Source: Rhizophagus irregularis (Eukaryota > Glomeromycota > Glomeromycetes > Glomerales > Glomeraceae). Taken from it: 64,000 nt of DNA. The stretch's first letter is position 1. Each line of letters opens with the position of its first letter. Shown here one piece after another: positions 43,344 to 55,005 of this stretch. The translations under genes were made by a program, and so were the position numbers. Location: assembly GCF_026210795.1 (NCBI RefSeq), contig NC_089429.1:3596001-3660000 (forward strand), written 5' to 3'. The notes beneath the pieces were generated by a model, which was not told the DNA's origin, ran no database searches, and saw nothing but the letters and a program-made list of their open reading frames with translations.

Positions 43344-45167
43344 ATGGCATGTTTAAAATTATTTTCTGGAAATTTACCAGAAGTGGCAAATAATATTCTA
43401 TACTATATAAGAGATGATACATCATCACTTTATTCATGTGTTTTAGTCAACAGATTTTTATGTCGTCTCGCTATTCCCATACTTTGGGAAAATCCATTAT
43501 TTACTAAATGGAAGGATGGATTTCAACATCATTTTCTTGATATTTACTTTCTATTCTTAGATGAAGAAGATAAAAAATGTCTTAATAAAGAGACTTTAGT
43601 TATTCAAAGAATAAAATCTTTTTCATTTAAACCTTTATTTGATTATCCAAGTTTTATTAAAAATTTAAGTACATATCAATTAGAATGGCAAGTAGTAAAT
43701 TGGTTATATTTTATTCAACAAACAAATTTATTATCAAATTCATCATCAACAAATCAGAATGAAGATTCAAAATCTTATATTTCTTTAACTATTAAAGATC
43801 ATTCTAATATTGATTCATTAACATTAAAAAATCATGAATCAATAATAAATTTAAATAATAAGAAAAAATTATTATCAAAGGATATGTCAAATGTTATTTG
43901 TACTTTATTAATCAAATTATTTATAAAAAATAATGCTAATTTAAATAATTTGAATATAAGTATTTTATCACAAAATAATTTCTTTATTGATTTATTTGAA
44001 TTTATTATAATGAAACCAAATTTTATAAAAGATATAAATTATCTTACAATATCATCAAAAAATATTTATCTTTCAAATCAATTTGATTCTTTCTTATATT
44101 CTATACCAAACCTATTTACTTCAATTAAAAATCTTAATCTTAACTTAAAAGTTAATGATGTTCCACTTACAAAAAGTTTAGCAGATACTATTCATTCTCA
44201 ATCAAATATTTCTCATATTACAATTTCATTTACAAAATCAGATATAATTTATTTATTTGATACTTTTGAATATTGTTCTAAAACCTTAATATCACTCAAA
44301 TTTCTTGAATGTGATTTTACAAGTATTAATGTTTCATCATTTAGAGGTCTTAAATATCTTACTCAACTTAAATATTTTTATCTTATTAATTGTTTAGGTT
44401 TTAAACTTCATGTTATTCAACCTTTACTTAATATTTCTACTCCATTAATGATTAAATCTTTAACAATAACTGATGGAAATATTAGTACTAATTCAATTCA
44501 ATTATTATTACAAAAAATTGGTAATTATTTGGAATATTTATTTTTAAGTATTCCTATCGAATTTATAAGAGAATTAATAATTAATAATATTATTGATTAT
44601 TGTGATAAAATTAAATTCCTTCATTTAAATCATATTGATTATAAGAATATTCCTCAAATTTGTAGTTTAGTCTCTCATTTTAGAAATCATCTTAAATATC
44701 TTACTCTTGAATATAATTTTAAATCTTTTAATACTAGTAATGCATTAGATTTGTTTCCAAATAATACGAACAAATATGAACATCAAAAGGGTAGTTTGGA
44801 ACTTTTAAAAGAATTGGATAAAATTTTACCAAATAATTTGGATTATTTAAATTTATATATTTCAATTGATCCAAATCAATTAAATGATTTTTTAATTACT
44901 TGTAAACGTATTGGTTTAAAAAATTTATTACTTAGAAATAATAATATTGAAAATTTACAAAATATTTTAAACATATTAAAAGAATTCGCTATTAATAATA
45001 ATAATTTGAATTATTTAGCTTATGGAATTGAATATTTTGATACTTTTAGAAAGAATCAACAAAAATCGGAAATTTTAACTAAAGAAATTCAATCTTTTGG
45101 TAAATTGGAAAAAATGAAGAAATATGATGATTTAGTTATAAATATTTTTGATTTTGATAAAGATTAA
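43344..45167 (+). CDS. F-box / leucine-rich-repeat protein, 607 aa
   Basis: An intronless ORF. The N-terminus, LPEVANNILYYIRDDTSSLY followed by SCVLVNRFLCRLAIPILWEN, is an F-box of the form common in Glomeromycotina (LP.I...I......SL..C.LVNR.WC...IPILW). The remainder is rich in Leu, Ile and Asn with irregular leucine-rich repeats (for example LKFLECDFTSINVSSFRGLK, LKYFYLINCLGFKL, LKYLTLEYNF). Such proteins serve as substrate adaptors of SCF (Skp1-Cullin-F-box) ubiquitin ligases; this is family knowledge. The start is chosen because the F-box follows within ten residues. No lesion is seen. Confidence 0.9.
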   Translation: MACLKLFSGNLPEVANNILYYIRDDTSSLYSCVLVNRFLCRLAIPILWENPLFTKWKDGFQHHFLDIYFLFLDEEDKKCLNKETLVIQRIKSFSFKPLFDYPSFIKNLSTYQLEWQVVNWLYFIQQTNLLSNSSSTNQNEDSKSYISLTIKDHSNIDSLTLKNHESIINLNNKKKLLSKDMSNVICTLLIKLFIKNNANLNNLNISILSQNNFFIDLFEFIIMKPNFIKDINYLTISSKNIYLSNQFDSFLYSIPNLFTSIKNLNLNLKVNDVPLTKSLADTIHSQSNISHITISFTKSDIIYLFDTFEYCSKTLISLKFLECDFTSINVSSFRGLKYLTQLKYFYLINCLGFKLHVIQPLLNISTPLMIKSLTITDGNISTNSIQLLLQKIGNYLEYLFLSIPIEFIRELIINNIIDYCDKIKFLHLNHIDYKNIPQICSLVSHFRNHLKYLTLEYNFKSFNTSNALDLFPNNTNKYEHQKGSLELLKELDKILPNNLDYLNLYISIDPNQLNDFLITCKRIGLKNLLLRNNNIENLQNILNILKEFAINNNNLNYLAYGIEYFDTFRKNQQKSEILTKEIQSFGKLEKMKKYDDLVINIFDFDKD

Positions 45168-47017
45168 AAATTATATATATATATAATATATATGGAATTA
45201 TTATTATTATTAGTTTATTCTATATTGTCTATTTATTTTTATTTTTTTATTATTATCTTTTTGTATTTGGATTTATAATTTAAATAAATATTTATTATTT
45301 TGAAAAATCAATCGGTGAGAAAAATTAGGAAAAAGATGCAGTATTAGAGTTCGACAATCCTATTGGTTCAATAAGATTGATCGAATATCAGTCATACATA
45401 AAAGTACATCAATTACTATTTGCTAGTTATTACCAATAACAATAATGTTTAAACATGAAATTTATTTCATATATTTCTACTAGTCCAGACGCAATGATGA
45501 TTATACCCTGCATTTAATGGACGTATAGACGTAGACCGATCATGATCCTAAAACCTATTTAAGCACGTGCTGTTTCAATTACAAATAACAATTAAGAAAA
45601 TCCGATCTTTACAGGTCAGGAGGATTTTTTAAAAAATTCGTATAGTATAGTTATGATAATACAGTAGGCGATATTATTGGACTACCCGCGACACCGAGAA
45701 AAATTATGCGAACACGTAATTTTTAGCCCGCATTACGGCGTTATGCACTAACACGTGAAAGTGCAGGGTGATGAATAATGAGTGACTCTCAGATAAATAT
45801 ACTACGGGGGGATGACACCTGTGATGAATTAAATCGCGATCACGTGATCGAAAATTTATGTAGGTTGCAACATTCGACATTAACATTAAGACCGTTCCGA
45901 CTTAATTGTAATTGCTTCGGATGATTTGTATCTAAATGAGTGTTTTTATCAATAATTGACATTATTTCTCTGTTATTTTACATGTAGTTCCATTCAGATG
46001 ACGGCATAATTGTTATATAACTGATTCACATTGCCTTCATTATCAACTAGTAAACGTTATTAACAAGTCAGTGTATTGAACATTTGAACTCTGTTCAGAA
46101 ACCTTCTTTTATTGAATATCAAACATTTGTGAACATCTTCCTCTCGCTAATATATTAGTAGTCCACAGGATGAGTCAACTAAGAACGCAAGGACTTAGAA
46201 ATTTTGGTCTACACGATGATAACAGCGGAAAATCAGAAAATCTGTGACTAAAAATAGAAAATTTTCTCTTATCTTTATAAAAATAATTCTGCATCTTTGT
46301 GACAAAACGGCAAATCTGATGACTTACGTCTGGGTGATGTTCCTTCCTAATGATTCAATTAATACATTAGGAGTTACTATCATTTTATTGTAAATTTAAC
46401 CTCGAACTATATTAAATGCGCCCAATTTAGTGATTCACCTAAATTTATCGAATTAAATAATTAAATAAATAAAATAGAATTATGATAAAATAGTTTGATA
46501 ATTTTCCATGTTTATTTCAAATCGGTATAGACTTTCAAATTGAAAAAAAACTTGAATAATTGCAAAAAGATGTCTACAGTATTTTTATTCGATGTTTACG
46601 ATCTACGAAAACGAATCTATTGCAAAGCACAAAACAAATCTCTCCCACCCACTAATGAACCTCCTTAACTTATTAAATATGAAAAGGTAACATATTATCA
46701 TGCCCGTTAAAAATATTTAAAAAAAATTCAAATAATTAGCATGTGTTTTTTTTTTTAACCAAAAAGTTTATTCTATAATGAAACAAAAAAAAATAGAAGA
46801 TATATATTTACAATATTTTAAATTTGATGCTGCTAAAAATCTAAGTTCTATATATATATATACCCTCCACGTTTTAAACTACCAAAGAAGATCTAAAAGA
46901 AAAAAAAAATTATTTTTTTTATTTACAATCTAAACTTCAACATACAACAAAAGAAAAATTTCTTTACCTTGAAAATATGAAAATTCTCTCTCTTTTAACA
47001 TTTTAAAATTCACATTG
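45168..47017. other. Long intergenic region
   Basis: About 1.85 kb between the F-box gene and the 3' end of the inverted BTB gene. A minus-strand opening at 45704-45886 has no protein character. A sharp palindrome, ATCGCGATCACGTGATCG, lies at about 45833-45850. No tRNA or other RNA gene is recognised. Confidence 0.4.
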
Positions 47018-47908
47018 TTAATCTTTTAATTCAATTAATAGGTAATACTTGCGATCTTCTTTATCTTTTTCGCTTTCCAAAGTATCAACAGCTTTATCAT
47101 CACCTGAAAATAAATATTTAACAACCTTGTCAATTAAATAATTTTGAATAAAATAAATACCACATTGATTTAATTGTTCGTTTTTCTTTTTAAATCTTCT
47201 ACAATATTCCAAAAAGATATTTAAATTTGTAGAAGGTGATTTTGTAGGATCTAAATGTATACCATTAAAAAATTCTTCATATAACATAGTTGTTTTTTGT
47301 TTGTTAAGACAAACTGTATATAAATGTGGTTCTTTCTCACAAGCATGTTGATAATCATATTGATGTTTTAATCCTTGGAATGAAGATATTGCGAGAGTGA
47401 AATCCAAATATTTTTCTACCAGAGCGCATCTTGTATTACTTGAAATTATTTTGAAATCTGGTTCTTTTTTGTATACTAACAAATTATCCAAAATTAATTT
47501 TGATGCTTCCTTGTAAATATATTTAAATCTGTACCGATCGGCTAGGACCAAAGAAATGAGAGGTTTTTCTTGAAAATAAGTCTTTAAAAAATTATCAGCT
47601 GCTTCAAGAACCATTGATATTTCATATTTATCAGCTAATTCACAAAATTCTATAATATTTTCCCATGTAATAGGTATAAATTTATGTGGATATAAATATG
47701 ATAATAGATTTTCAAATATTGTTGACGATGTATCGGTTAAACTAATAGTTGGTAAATCTTCTCTGGATGCTACAGCACATTTAAACATATCTTGAAATAC
47801 TTTTGACGCTATCGATAGAATATTTTTATGTAATCTAAATGTTACATTTTGTACTATTACTAAAATATCACCATCTTCATAATAATGTAACGAACTTTTT
47901 TGTGTCAT
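47018..47908 (-). CDS. BTB/POZ-domain protein, inverted paralogue
   Basis: An intronless minus-strand ORF of 296 aa. MTQKSSLHYYEDGDILVIVQ and FRLHKNILSIASKVFQDMF match the BTB protein at 27831-28661 almost residue for residue at the N-terminus. ITWENIIEFCELADKYEISM and EKPLISLVLADRYRFKYIYK align with the same places in its partner. The C-terminus has diverged and adds an acidic stretch. The BTB fold and a BACK-like region are present; a Cullin-3 adaptor role is family knowledge. The two genes are about 18 kb apart in opposite orientation, a sign of local inverted duplication. Confidence 0.9.
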   Translation of the reverse strand: MTQKSSLHYYEDGDILVIVQNVTFRLHKNILSIASKVFQDMFKCAVASREDLPTISLTDTSSTIFENLLSYLYPHKFIPITWENIIEFCELADKYEISMVLEAADNFLKTYFQEKPLISLVLADRYRFKYIYKEASKLILDNLLVYKKEPDFKIISSNTRCALVEKYLDFTLAISSFQGLKHQYDYQHACEKEPHLYTVCLNKQKTTMLYEEFFNGIHLDPTKSPSTNLNIFLEYCRRFKKKNEQLNQCGIYFIQNYLIDKVVKYLFSGDDKAVDTLESEKDKEDRKYYLLIELKD

Positions 47909-48769
47909 TTTTAGTCTTTTAATTAAAAAATGTAAAGTTTTGAGAAGAGAGTGTCTTTTAGCTGTTTTAGTTACAATGAAACATGAAACTTACATTATTT
48001 ATTTGAAAATGATTTACTAAGATAGGCAAGTGCAGTAAATTGGTGTACAACGAATTATATTCATGATCTTCACTATACCAATAATAATTTTTTGTGTTTT
48101 TGTGGCGTACATGTGCGTATGCACATATGCTATATTACAAAAACAGACAGCTTAATTCCGGATTTCCGGCTAATTATTTATTGTGTGTAATCAGAAAAAA
48201 AAATACTGTAGAAATAACTCGTTATAATATTATATTAAAATATCTGAATACATACAGCTCGGACCACTTAGTCACAGCAAATTTTAAAATAAGCGGCCAA
48301 ATTTTCATGTTCATACAATATTATAATATAAAATCACATGATCAAAGGTGGCCAAATTTTACCTACTTTAAATTTTTCCATAAATTTGTCCTTATCAGTA
48401 TTGGACGTCTTTAATGTCTCTCTGCTGATATTTTGGCCAATACCAATGATTTTGCTTCAGTATCCTCATCTGATTCATAATTTTCAATGAATACTCTCTT
48501 GTCAGATTTTTTCCCTATCGGATTATTTTCTTCAAGTATTTTTACATCACTTTCGTTTCTATTTCCTTCTCCAAATCCTCGTTGTGTATATCTTATCTCT
48601 ATTATTCATCCCATCTTTTAGTCTCAATGTATTATGTTCCCAATTTAAATTGCCCTTTCATCTCCCCCTATTAAATCATTATCTATCATTAAATTCCTAT
48701 CATTTAAATTGATAACTTGCTCTTCAACCAGTAATACTAAACTATTATGGTTTTGCTCAGGCTTATGAC
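47909..48769. other. Intergenic / decayed repeat
   Basis: An opening at 48094-48414 has no coding character. From about 48420 the sequence becomes C/T-rich and may be the 5' part of the retroelement relic that is recognisable from 48770. Confidence 0.35.
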
Positions 48770-49150
48770 GAATCACCAAAAGTTGTTTTTATATCATCTT
48801 GTCCATCATCTTATCGGGCGGAATCCTTTGCAATTTTAACAGCATTAATTGTTTCACCATTCAACACTAATATTACCATATTTACAGATAGTCAAAATGT
48901 AATTAATACTTGGTCGCAATTCCATTCAATTAATTACTAACCGCATATTTGACATATTCTTAAACAACAAAATAATTTTATAGTTTGGAGTCAAATTATA
49001 GAAATTATCAATTCCTTACAACTTAATGTTCAATTTTTCCATGTAAAGGCGCACTCAGGCGACCCTTAATGAATTTATCGATTCAAAAATTGCTGAAGTT
49101 CATAATAATGATAATTCTTTTATTATTACGCTATTAACAGACAATATGAA
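48770..49150 (+). pseudogene. RNase H domain relic of a LINE
   Basis: The plus strand reads YDESPKVVFISSCPSSYRAE, SFAILTALIVSPFNTNITIF and TDSQNVINTWSQFHSINY, then NNFIVWSQIIEIINSLQLN and VQFFHVKAHSGDP, with stops between. YRAE (Glu), TDSQ (Asp) and FHVKAHSGD are RNase H landmarks of LINE elements. It lies opposite in orientation to the large LINE and is a different, older copy; the upstream RT is not preserved. Confidence 0.65.
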
Positions 49151-49319
49151 CAACATCAAATATATTTTATGATGGAAATGGCATTGATATTGAACAATCA
49201 TTTCGGAAGTTTATGTCTTTAACCTCTAAAGTTAGAGGTTTCAAATCTTTTTTCAATTTATCATGAAATACAAAATATAAAAGAAATAGTATCGATTGGC
49301 ACTCAGGCGTTAAAACCAG

Positions 49320-49709
49320 ACCAGCATAGAATAGCGGAAGGGAGTCAATACTAGTGAAGTAATAGTACTAGCTATATAATCTTGTTTAAAAAGAGCAAGA
49401 GATAACCAATAAGACCAATTTATTATCAACAAAGAAGAAATAGGAATCAAAAAAATAAAATGGAATAAATCGTAATTTATATAAAAAAAGAGAATGCATA
49501 AAGGAAGAAGAAAAATTTGCTAATAAAAATAAATTAGTAAAATGACTTTGTTGTTGATGTGAAAATCAATTAATCAAACCCAAAGCTTGCGATAAATATA
49601 AAATCACATTAGGAGTAGAACAAGACAACTTAGCCTTATGTTTAACCAAGGTCTGAACAGAAGAGGTAGCAACAGAATATTCGGTATCAGATAAATGAGT
49701 AACTTGCAT
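49320..49709 (-). mobile_element. Truncated LINE fragment
   Basis: This stretch matches 55690-56050 of the main LINE, sharing for example ATAATCTTGTTT, AATAAATTAGTAAAATGACT and GATAAATGAGTAACTTGCAT (versus GATAAATGTGTGACTTGCAT). It derives from the region after the reverse transcriptase on the minus strand. It ends where the AGGACCC repeat begins at 49710. Confidence 0.7.
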
Positions 49710-49757
49710 AGGACCCCAGATATCTCTAAAACAGGTCATAAGTCACACTTTTGGGCA
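49710..49757. mobile_element. Left part of an AGGACCC TIR element, split by the LINE
   Basis: AGGACCCCAGATATCTC starts at 49710. It pairs, inverted, with AGATATTCAGGGTCCT ending at about 61606, and AGTCACACTTTTGGGCAAA at 49741 recurs as AGTCACACTTTTGGCAAA at 61331. The terminus resembles that of the 1.6-kb element at 14665. Confidence 0.5.
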
Positions 49758-51654
49758 AACATGGCATAGTAGCCTTTATCTTTATTAATTATTTATCAAA
49801 CTTTACAAAATTACATATAAGAAAAAGAAAATAAAATAAAAACTAACTAAAAACAAAGCTATATAGTCTCCTAGAAAGAAATTAAAATTAAAAGAAAGTT
49901 CAAAAGAAAATTCGCTAATACTAACACTTCCTAGATCTCCCCCTTGATATATTCCAACCAAAGTAGAAGCAACTATGCTAACAAAATAATGAATGACGCG
50001 CCCACTATTAAAATTGACACTTCATCCTGCAAAAGCGGTTATTAAGTAGCACCGTTAGACGACCCATAAAACCCGAAATGTGATTAAACCAAGATAATCC
50101 ATATTGCATCGAGTTTTTTAACCAATCGGTTCCAGAGTCACGTGAATCAACATGGGTCGGAGGTGGTAAAGACGAGTAAAGTAAATAAGAAGATTTGGAC
50201 AAACCTTTAGGCCTTGAAGATTGTTTAAGTTTCAGAGAAATGTTCATCGCACGTTCCCATAATCTTTTATCATATGAACGCGGATTCCAAATTCGTTTAT
50301 GGAATTTGTTGACAAAATTGTTATGTATGGCAGCAACCACATTCATAGCAGTGAGGCGAGGAATACCTAAGTCTTTAAAAACTTCCAGAAAGGCGGTAGG
50401 CAAACAGCCACGGATAAGACTATAGGAAGACCAGTTGTTAGATGAAAAAGTCCAGCAAGGAAGGGAAGTAACTCTATCAACTAAAGAAGAGTAATCGCAA
50501 TTGGCATTATCACCCGCTTCTTTAATTTTTTGGGTAAGATGGTGGAGATATGACGTTAAAATTTGGTGTAATTTAACGCGGCGCTTTTTGCATAAAAATA
50601 AATGCATAAAATCTTCTAGGTGGTCTTCATAAGAACGACAGGTAAGAATCTCTACGTATAAATCAGGTCATGTCCTTTTCAGTGATTCTAAAGTAGGTAA
50701 GTCTTCCAGAAAAAGTTGGAATTTCAATGTGTGATGTCTAGAGACATTTTCCTTGGTAAAGGAATTATCAAATTTAGGTTGGAACATTAACGTGTGCCAA
50801 GTAAGAGCCCAATCAACCTCGTAATGGGATGGATCTATTAAAAGAGAAATAAAACGGAAGCGAGAAAGGGCTAAAAGATCTTTCATATACAACATCTGAT
50901 GATATTGTTTAAACAGATGTCTTGGGTTGGATTCACAAACTACGTCATCATAAGTCATAATATAATCATGAACTGCAGTAAGGTCGAGGCGGGAGATAAG
51001 AATAGCATCATCAGATGTATGGGCAGTATTGGCAAGAAAGTCAGCAAAGTCATTCCAATAAAAATTAGAGTGAGCTTTAACCTTGAAAGGTAAAACTGAA
51101 AGTTGTTTATCCACAATCAGTTGTTGGATGATGGCCCAAAGTTCAAAATTGGTAGTCTTATAATAAAGACGAGAATCTGAATAATCAGATAAGAAACAAT
51201 GTTTCAAACCCTCGATGGAAGACTGTGAGTCTGTATAAATGTGAACTACAGAGTTGGCAGGAGAAGCTGATAAAGCTGCATAAATAGCAGCAGCTTCGGC
51301 TCGAGAAGAAGAAGGCCAATCACGAATAATACCCCGCTTATAAGTGGCAATAGAATTAAGAAAGCCAGAATCCTTGACAATTTGAACCCAGCCCCATCCC
51401 ATAGAAACATCACACGTTCCTAAATTGATAAGAGAACCATCAGTGTAAAAGGTATATTGAGAGTCTGGAGAAAGCACGACCGATGATGAAGCAACAACAT
51501 CGCCAGCCGTAAGTAAATGTGGAGTAGGCAAAGCCTCATCAATAGTATCAAAGGAAGTATGGGGAATATCAGCAGCAAGCATCAAGCAAACTGAAGGATT
51601 ACAAGATGAAGTAACAAAGTCCATGATTTCCGCCCACGACACCGTAGCCAGAGT

Positions 51655-51835
51655 TGGATTTGGACAATGTCCAATTTCTAGAATTGGACATTTGGACAAT
51701 TTCCAAATGGACATATGTCCAGTTGTCCAATTGGTTAATTGGACATCGTTGGATTAAATGTGTCCAATTGGACATATGGACATATGTCCAAATCCAATTG
51801 GAGATCCAATTGGACATATCCAATTAATAAATTAT
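51655..51835. repeat. Subterminal TGGACATATGTCCA repeats, hAT left end
   Basis: At least ten copies or part copies of TGTCCAATTGGACA/TGGACATATGTCCA in both orientations. They are mirrored at 54898-55005. Such subterminal palindromes are transposase-binding sites in hAT elements. Confidence 0.75.
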
Positions 51836-51902
51836 AGTGTAACAATGATAATCTCGTTTTTTTTCTACTTCGACTTTGACTATTTTTTTCTCATTAGAAA
51901 AC

Positions 51903-54648
51903 ATGCCTCCTCCAAAACATTCCTATACTAAGTACATTACAGTTTTAAATGAAAAAGCAAATAAATTTAATTATTTTGCTTTGTGTTGCTATTGCAAAGC
52001 CAAAATTACAAACACAAAAAGGCTAGTAATTTCTCATTTAAAGTCTTGTAATAAATTTAAGGAACAGTATTCCGAAAATGAAAGAAATAGAATACTTTTT
52101 TCTGAGAGATATGAAGAGATTCAAGAAAAAGATCAAACTGAAGGAGAATCATCTTTTTCTCATGAACAAAATTTTTCTTTTCCCTCTTCCTCTCTATCAC
52201 ACCATTCCTCTTTTTCGTCTTCCTCTTTATCACACCGTTCCTCTTTTTCCGCTTCCTCTTTATCACAACATTCACACGGTATATTTTTTAAAAAATCATT
52301 TATAATTTATTTGGTTAATTAATTTATACTAATCTAAATTTATATTTCAGAATTTGAAATTAGTACTGAAGAAGAATCTGCTAATAAAAAAAGAAAAACA
52401 AAAATTACGTACTATATGCCTCGGCCAACTCCTCTTTCTAAGCAAGAATATACTCAATGGGAAGATTTAGTATTGAATTCTACTATAGATAATGGGTGGT
52501 CATTTAGATGGGTTGAAAATCAATCAAGTCAAAAAATGATTAATTTTGCAAATCCAGGATTGAAATTACCTAGTCAAAAAGTACTAGCAGGTCATATTCT
52601 GAATACAAATTCAGAACATATTAAAAAATCTTTAATTGATACTGCACAAAAAGATGAACTTGGAGTTACTATATGTTTTGATGGATGGAAAAATGTCAAA
52701 AAGCAAGAAATTATGGGATCAGTTTTAATTACTTCTGATGGACAAGTTTTAGTATGGGGAGGAGAAGATATAAGCAGAAATCGTGTTCAATGGGAGGAAA
52801 TTAAAGAATTTACATTAAATTTTTTAAGTGATTTAGATAAACAGAATATCAAATACAATGCTGTAATTACTGATTCTGCATCTTCAAATCAAGCTGCAAG
52901 GTATGTTAAATTGTTAATAGTAAATCTTAATGATTTAAATTAATAATCACAATTCGCAAAATATTAACTTTTTTTTTATAATTTACAGAAAACGATTGGC
53001 ACCAGAGCAGCGAGACATTTTTTTTGGCCCCTGTTTTGCCTATCAAGCTAACCTAATTGTTGGAGAAATCTTTAAAGAATCTCCTAATTTGATTAATGCA
53101 TCTGAAAAGGCCATTCAAATTATTACATACCTTAACAGATCAGTTTACTTTATGGCTAGATTACGTGATGAGCAAAAAATCAAATATAATAAATATCTTG
53201 CTCTTCTTCTTCCATGTGCTACGCGTTGGAATTCTCATTATCATTGCTATTTCAGTTTAATACGAACAAAGGCAGCTTTAAAGGTATGTAAAATTTAAAA
53301 TACTTAATAAAATTAGCTTTTAATTTTATTTTTTTACACACATGCATATTTTTTTAGGTACTTATTTCAAAATATGCTCCTGAAGAATTTGATCAAGAAG
53401 ATGAAGCAATTTACCATTCTGGTTAAGAAGATGAAACGCGAAATAATAAAACTTTGCCGCTTGATATCTGCAAAACTATTGATAATGATATTTGGTGGAG
53501 AGAAATTAAGCAATTAGAAAAGCTTCTATATCCTTTTTGTGGAGTGTTAAACAAATTACAAGCAGAAAATGCTCATCTCCATGATGTACTTCATGGATTT
53601 GCTTATTTTTACAAAATGTGGCAAGAATATTCTGATCAAGATTTAGGTAAAAAAATGGCTGCGCGTTTAGAAAAACGATGGGATATTTGGGAACAGCCCT
53701 TATTATTAATTTCTTTTCTTCTCCACTCTGAATATCGGAATAATCTTTTTATTCAAAGTAATCAATCAATTTCTTTTGCTCAATTGAGTGAATGGATGAT
53801 TTACTATTTCTGTGCTTGGTTTAAACGATTACCTACCTCACTATTGGGAGAGTTGCAGAGTTATCGAAAACAAGATTTTCCATTTAATAATATGTCATTA
53901 AAACAATTTCGTAATGGTGTACTTGGGTTTTGGGATTTTACATCTGCTTATGCACCAGATTTAAGTGCATTTTCTACTAAAATATATGCTATTTGTATTA
54001 ATACTGCCTCGGTTGAAAGACTTTTTTCTTCCATGGGCTTTTTTCATATGAATAAAAGAAACCGCTTGGGTGTATGAAATTTACCTTAAATTTTTATTTA
54101 TTGACATTTTTTTAGCATATTTAATCATTTGGCTTTCTTAACTGTTATAACTTATAATGTTATTACAGTCAGAAAAAGTTCTTGCTATGAGTCAAATAAA
54201 GGGAGAATTTCAACGGTAAAAACGACTGGAAAATATTATGAGTGCAAATAAAAAACTCAAAGATACAAACATTGCAATTCCAGTTGTTCAAGAACAGCAA
54301 GATGACGACCAATTTAATGTATCCGATAATGATGATGATTTTTTAAATCAATCTTCTGAAGATTCGGAACAAGATATTGAATCACCTTGTGAATGGAGAA
54401 ATTTAATTATTGAATGAATTGAAATGGTAGAAGATGAGGAATCAGAAATTCTAAATCAGGAGGATGAAGAAAATGGTGAGATAGCACCACTTATTGGTCG
54501 CACTATGGATTTAGACGAGATTTTACAAAAGAAACATCCACTTATCAGTAAAAGAGCCAAGTGGAAGTTAGATGATATTTTTGATTTTGAAAAAATTCAG
54601 CTTCCTACATATTTGACATTATTACGTAATTTTTTTTTCAATTTTTAA
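51903..54648 (+). pseudogene. hAT transposase, three in-frame stops
   Basis: Exons 51903-52278, 52351-52900, 52989-53283, 53358-54071 and 54169-54648 have good GT/AG borders and keep phase. The N-terminus has a BED-type finger (CCYCKAKITNTKRLVISHLK then SC). A Ser/His/Phe-rich repeat (SSSLSHHSSF, SSSLSHRSSF, SASSLSQHSH) follows. The catalytic core has ICFDGWKNVKKQEIMG and AVITDSASSNQAA (two Asp), LPCATRWNSH (the conserved W), and ends in the hAT dimerisation motif NTASVERLFSSMGFFHMNK. Stops lie at 53424-53426 (SG-stop-EDE), 54217-54219 and 54415-54417. The 3' part is acidic. The protein is otherwise full length, so inactivation looks recent. Confidence 0.88.
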
Positions 54649-54897
54649 TCTTTTTTTTAATTTAATTATTTAATTATTTAATTAATTTGTAGATGAAACA
54701 GAATAAAATCAATAAATTGATTACAATTGCTCGGGAAAATATCCAATGAAATAATTTGTATTTACTGTAAATAGGCAGATTTAATGTTGATCAACTGCGT
54801 ACTAGTAATATTTTTTTAAATAAAATTGCGAATTATTTGTAAAGAATTAATAAAATTTACTTTTTAAATCATTAAATTTAAATAAAATTAAATAAAA

Positions 54898-55005
54898 ATC
54901 AATTGGACATTTTCTTATATGTCCAAAAAAATTATTGGACATTGTGGACATATATCCAATTGGATATTCAATTGGATATCCAAATGCTAAATTGGACAAA
55001 TGGTC
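54898..55005. repeat. Subterminal TGGACATATGTCCA repeats, hAT right end
   Basis: Several TTGGACATTG, GGACATATATCCAATTGG and ATTGGATATCCAA words mirror the left end. Confidence 0.7.

Noticed and set aside
48094-48414. 106-codon plus ORF
   Set aside because: No domain, AT-driven composition and no conserved phrase; treated as chance.
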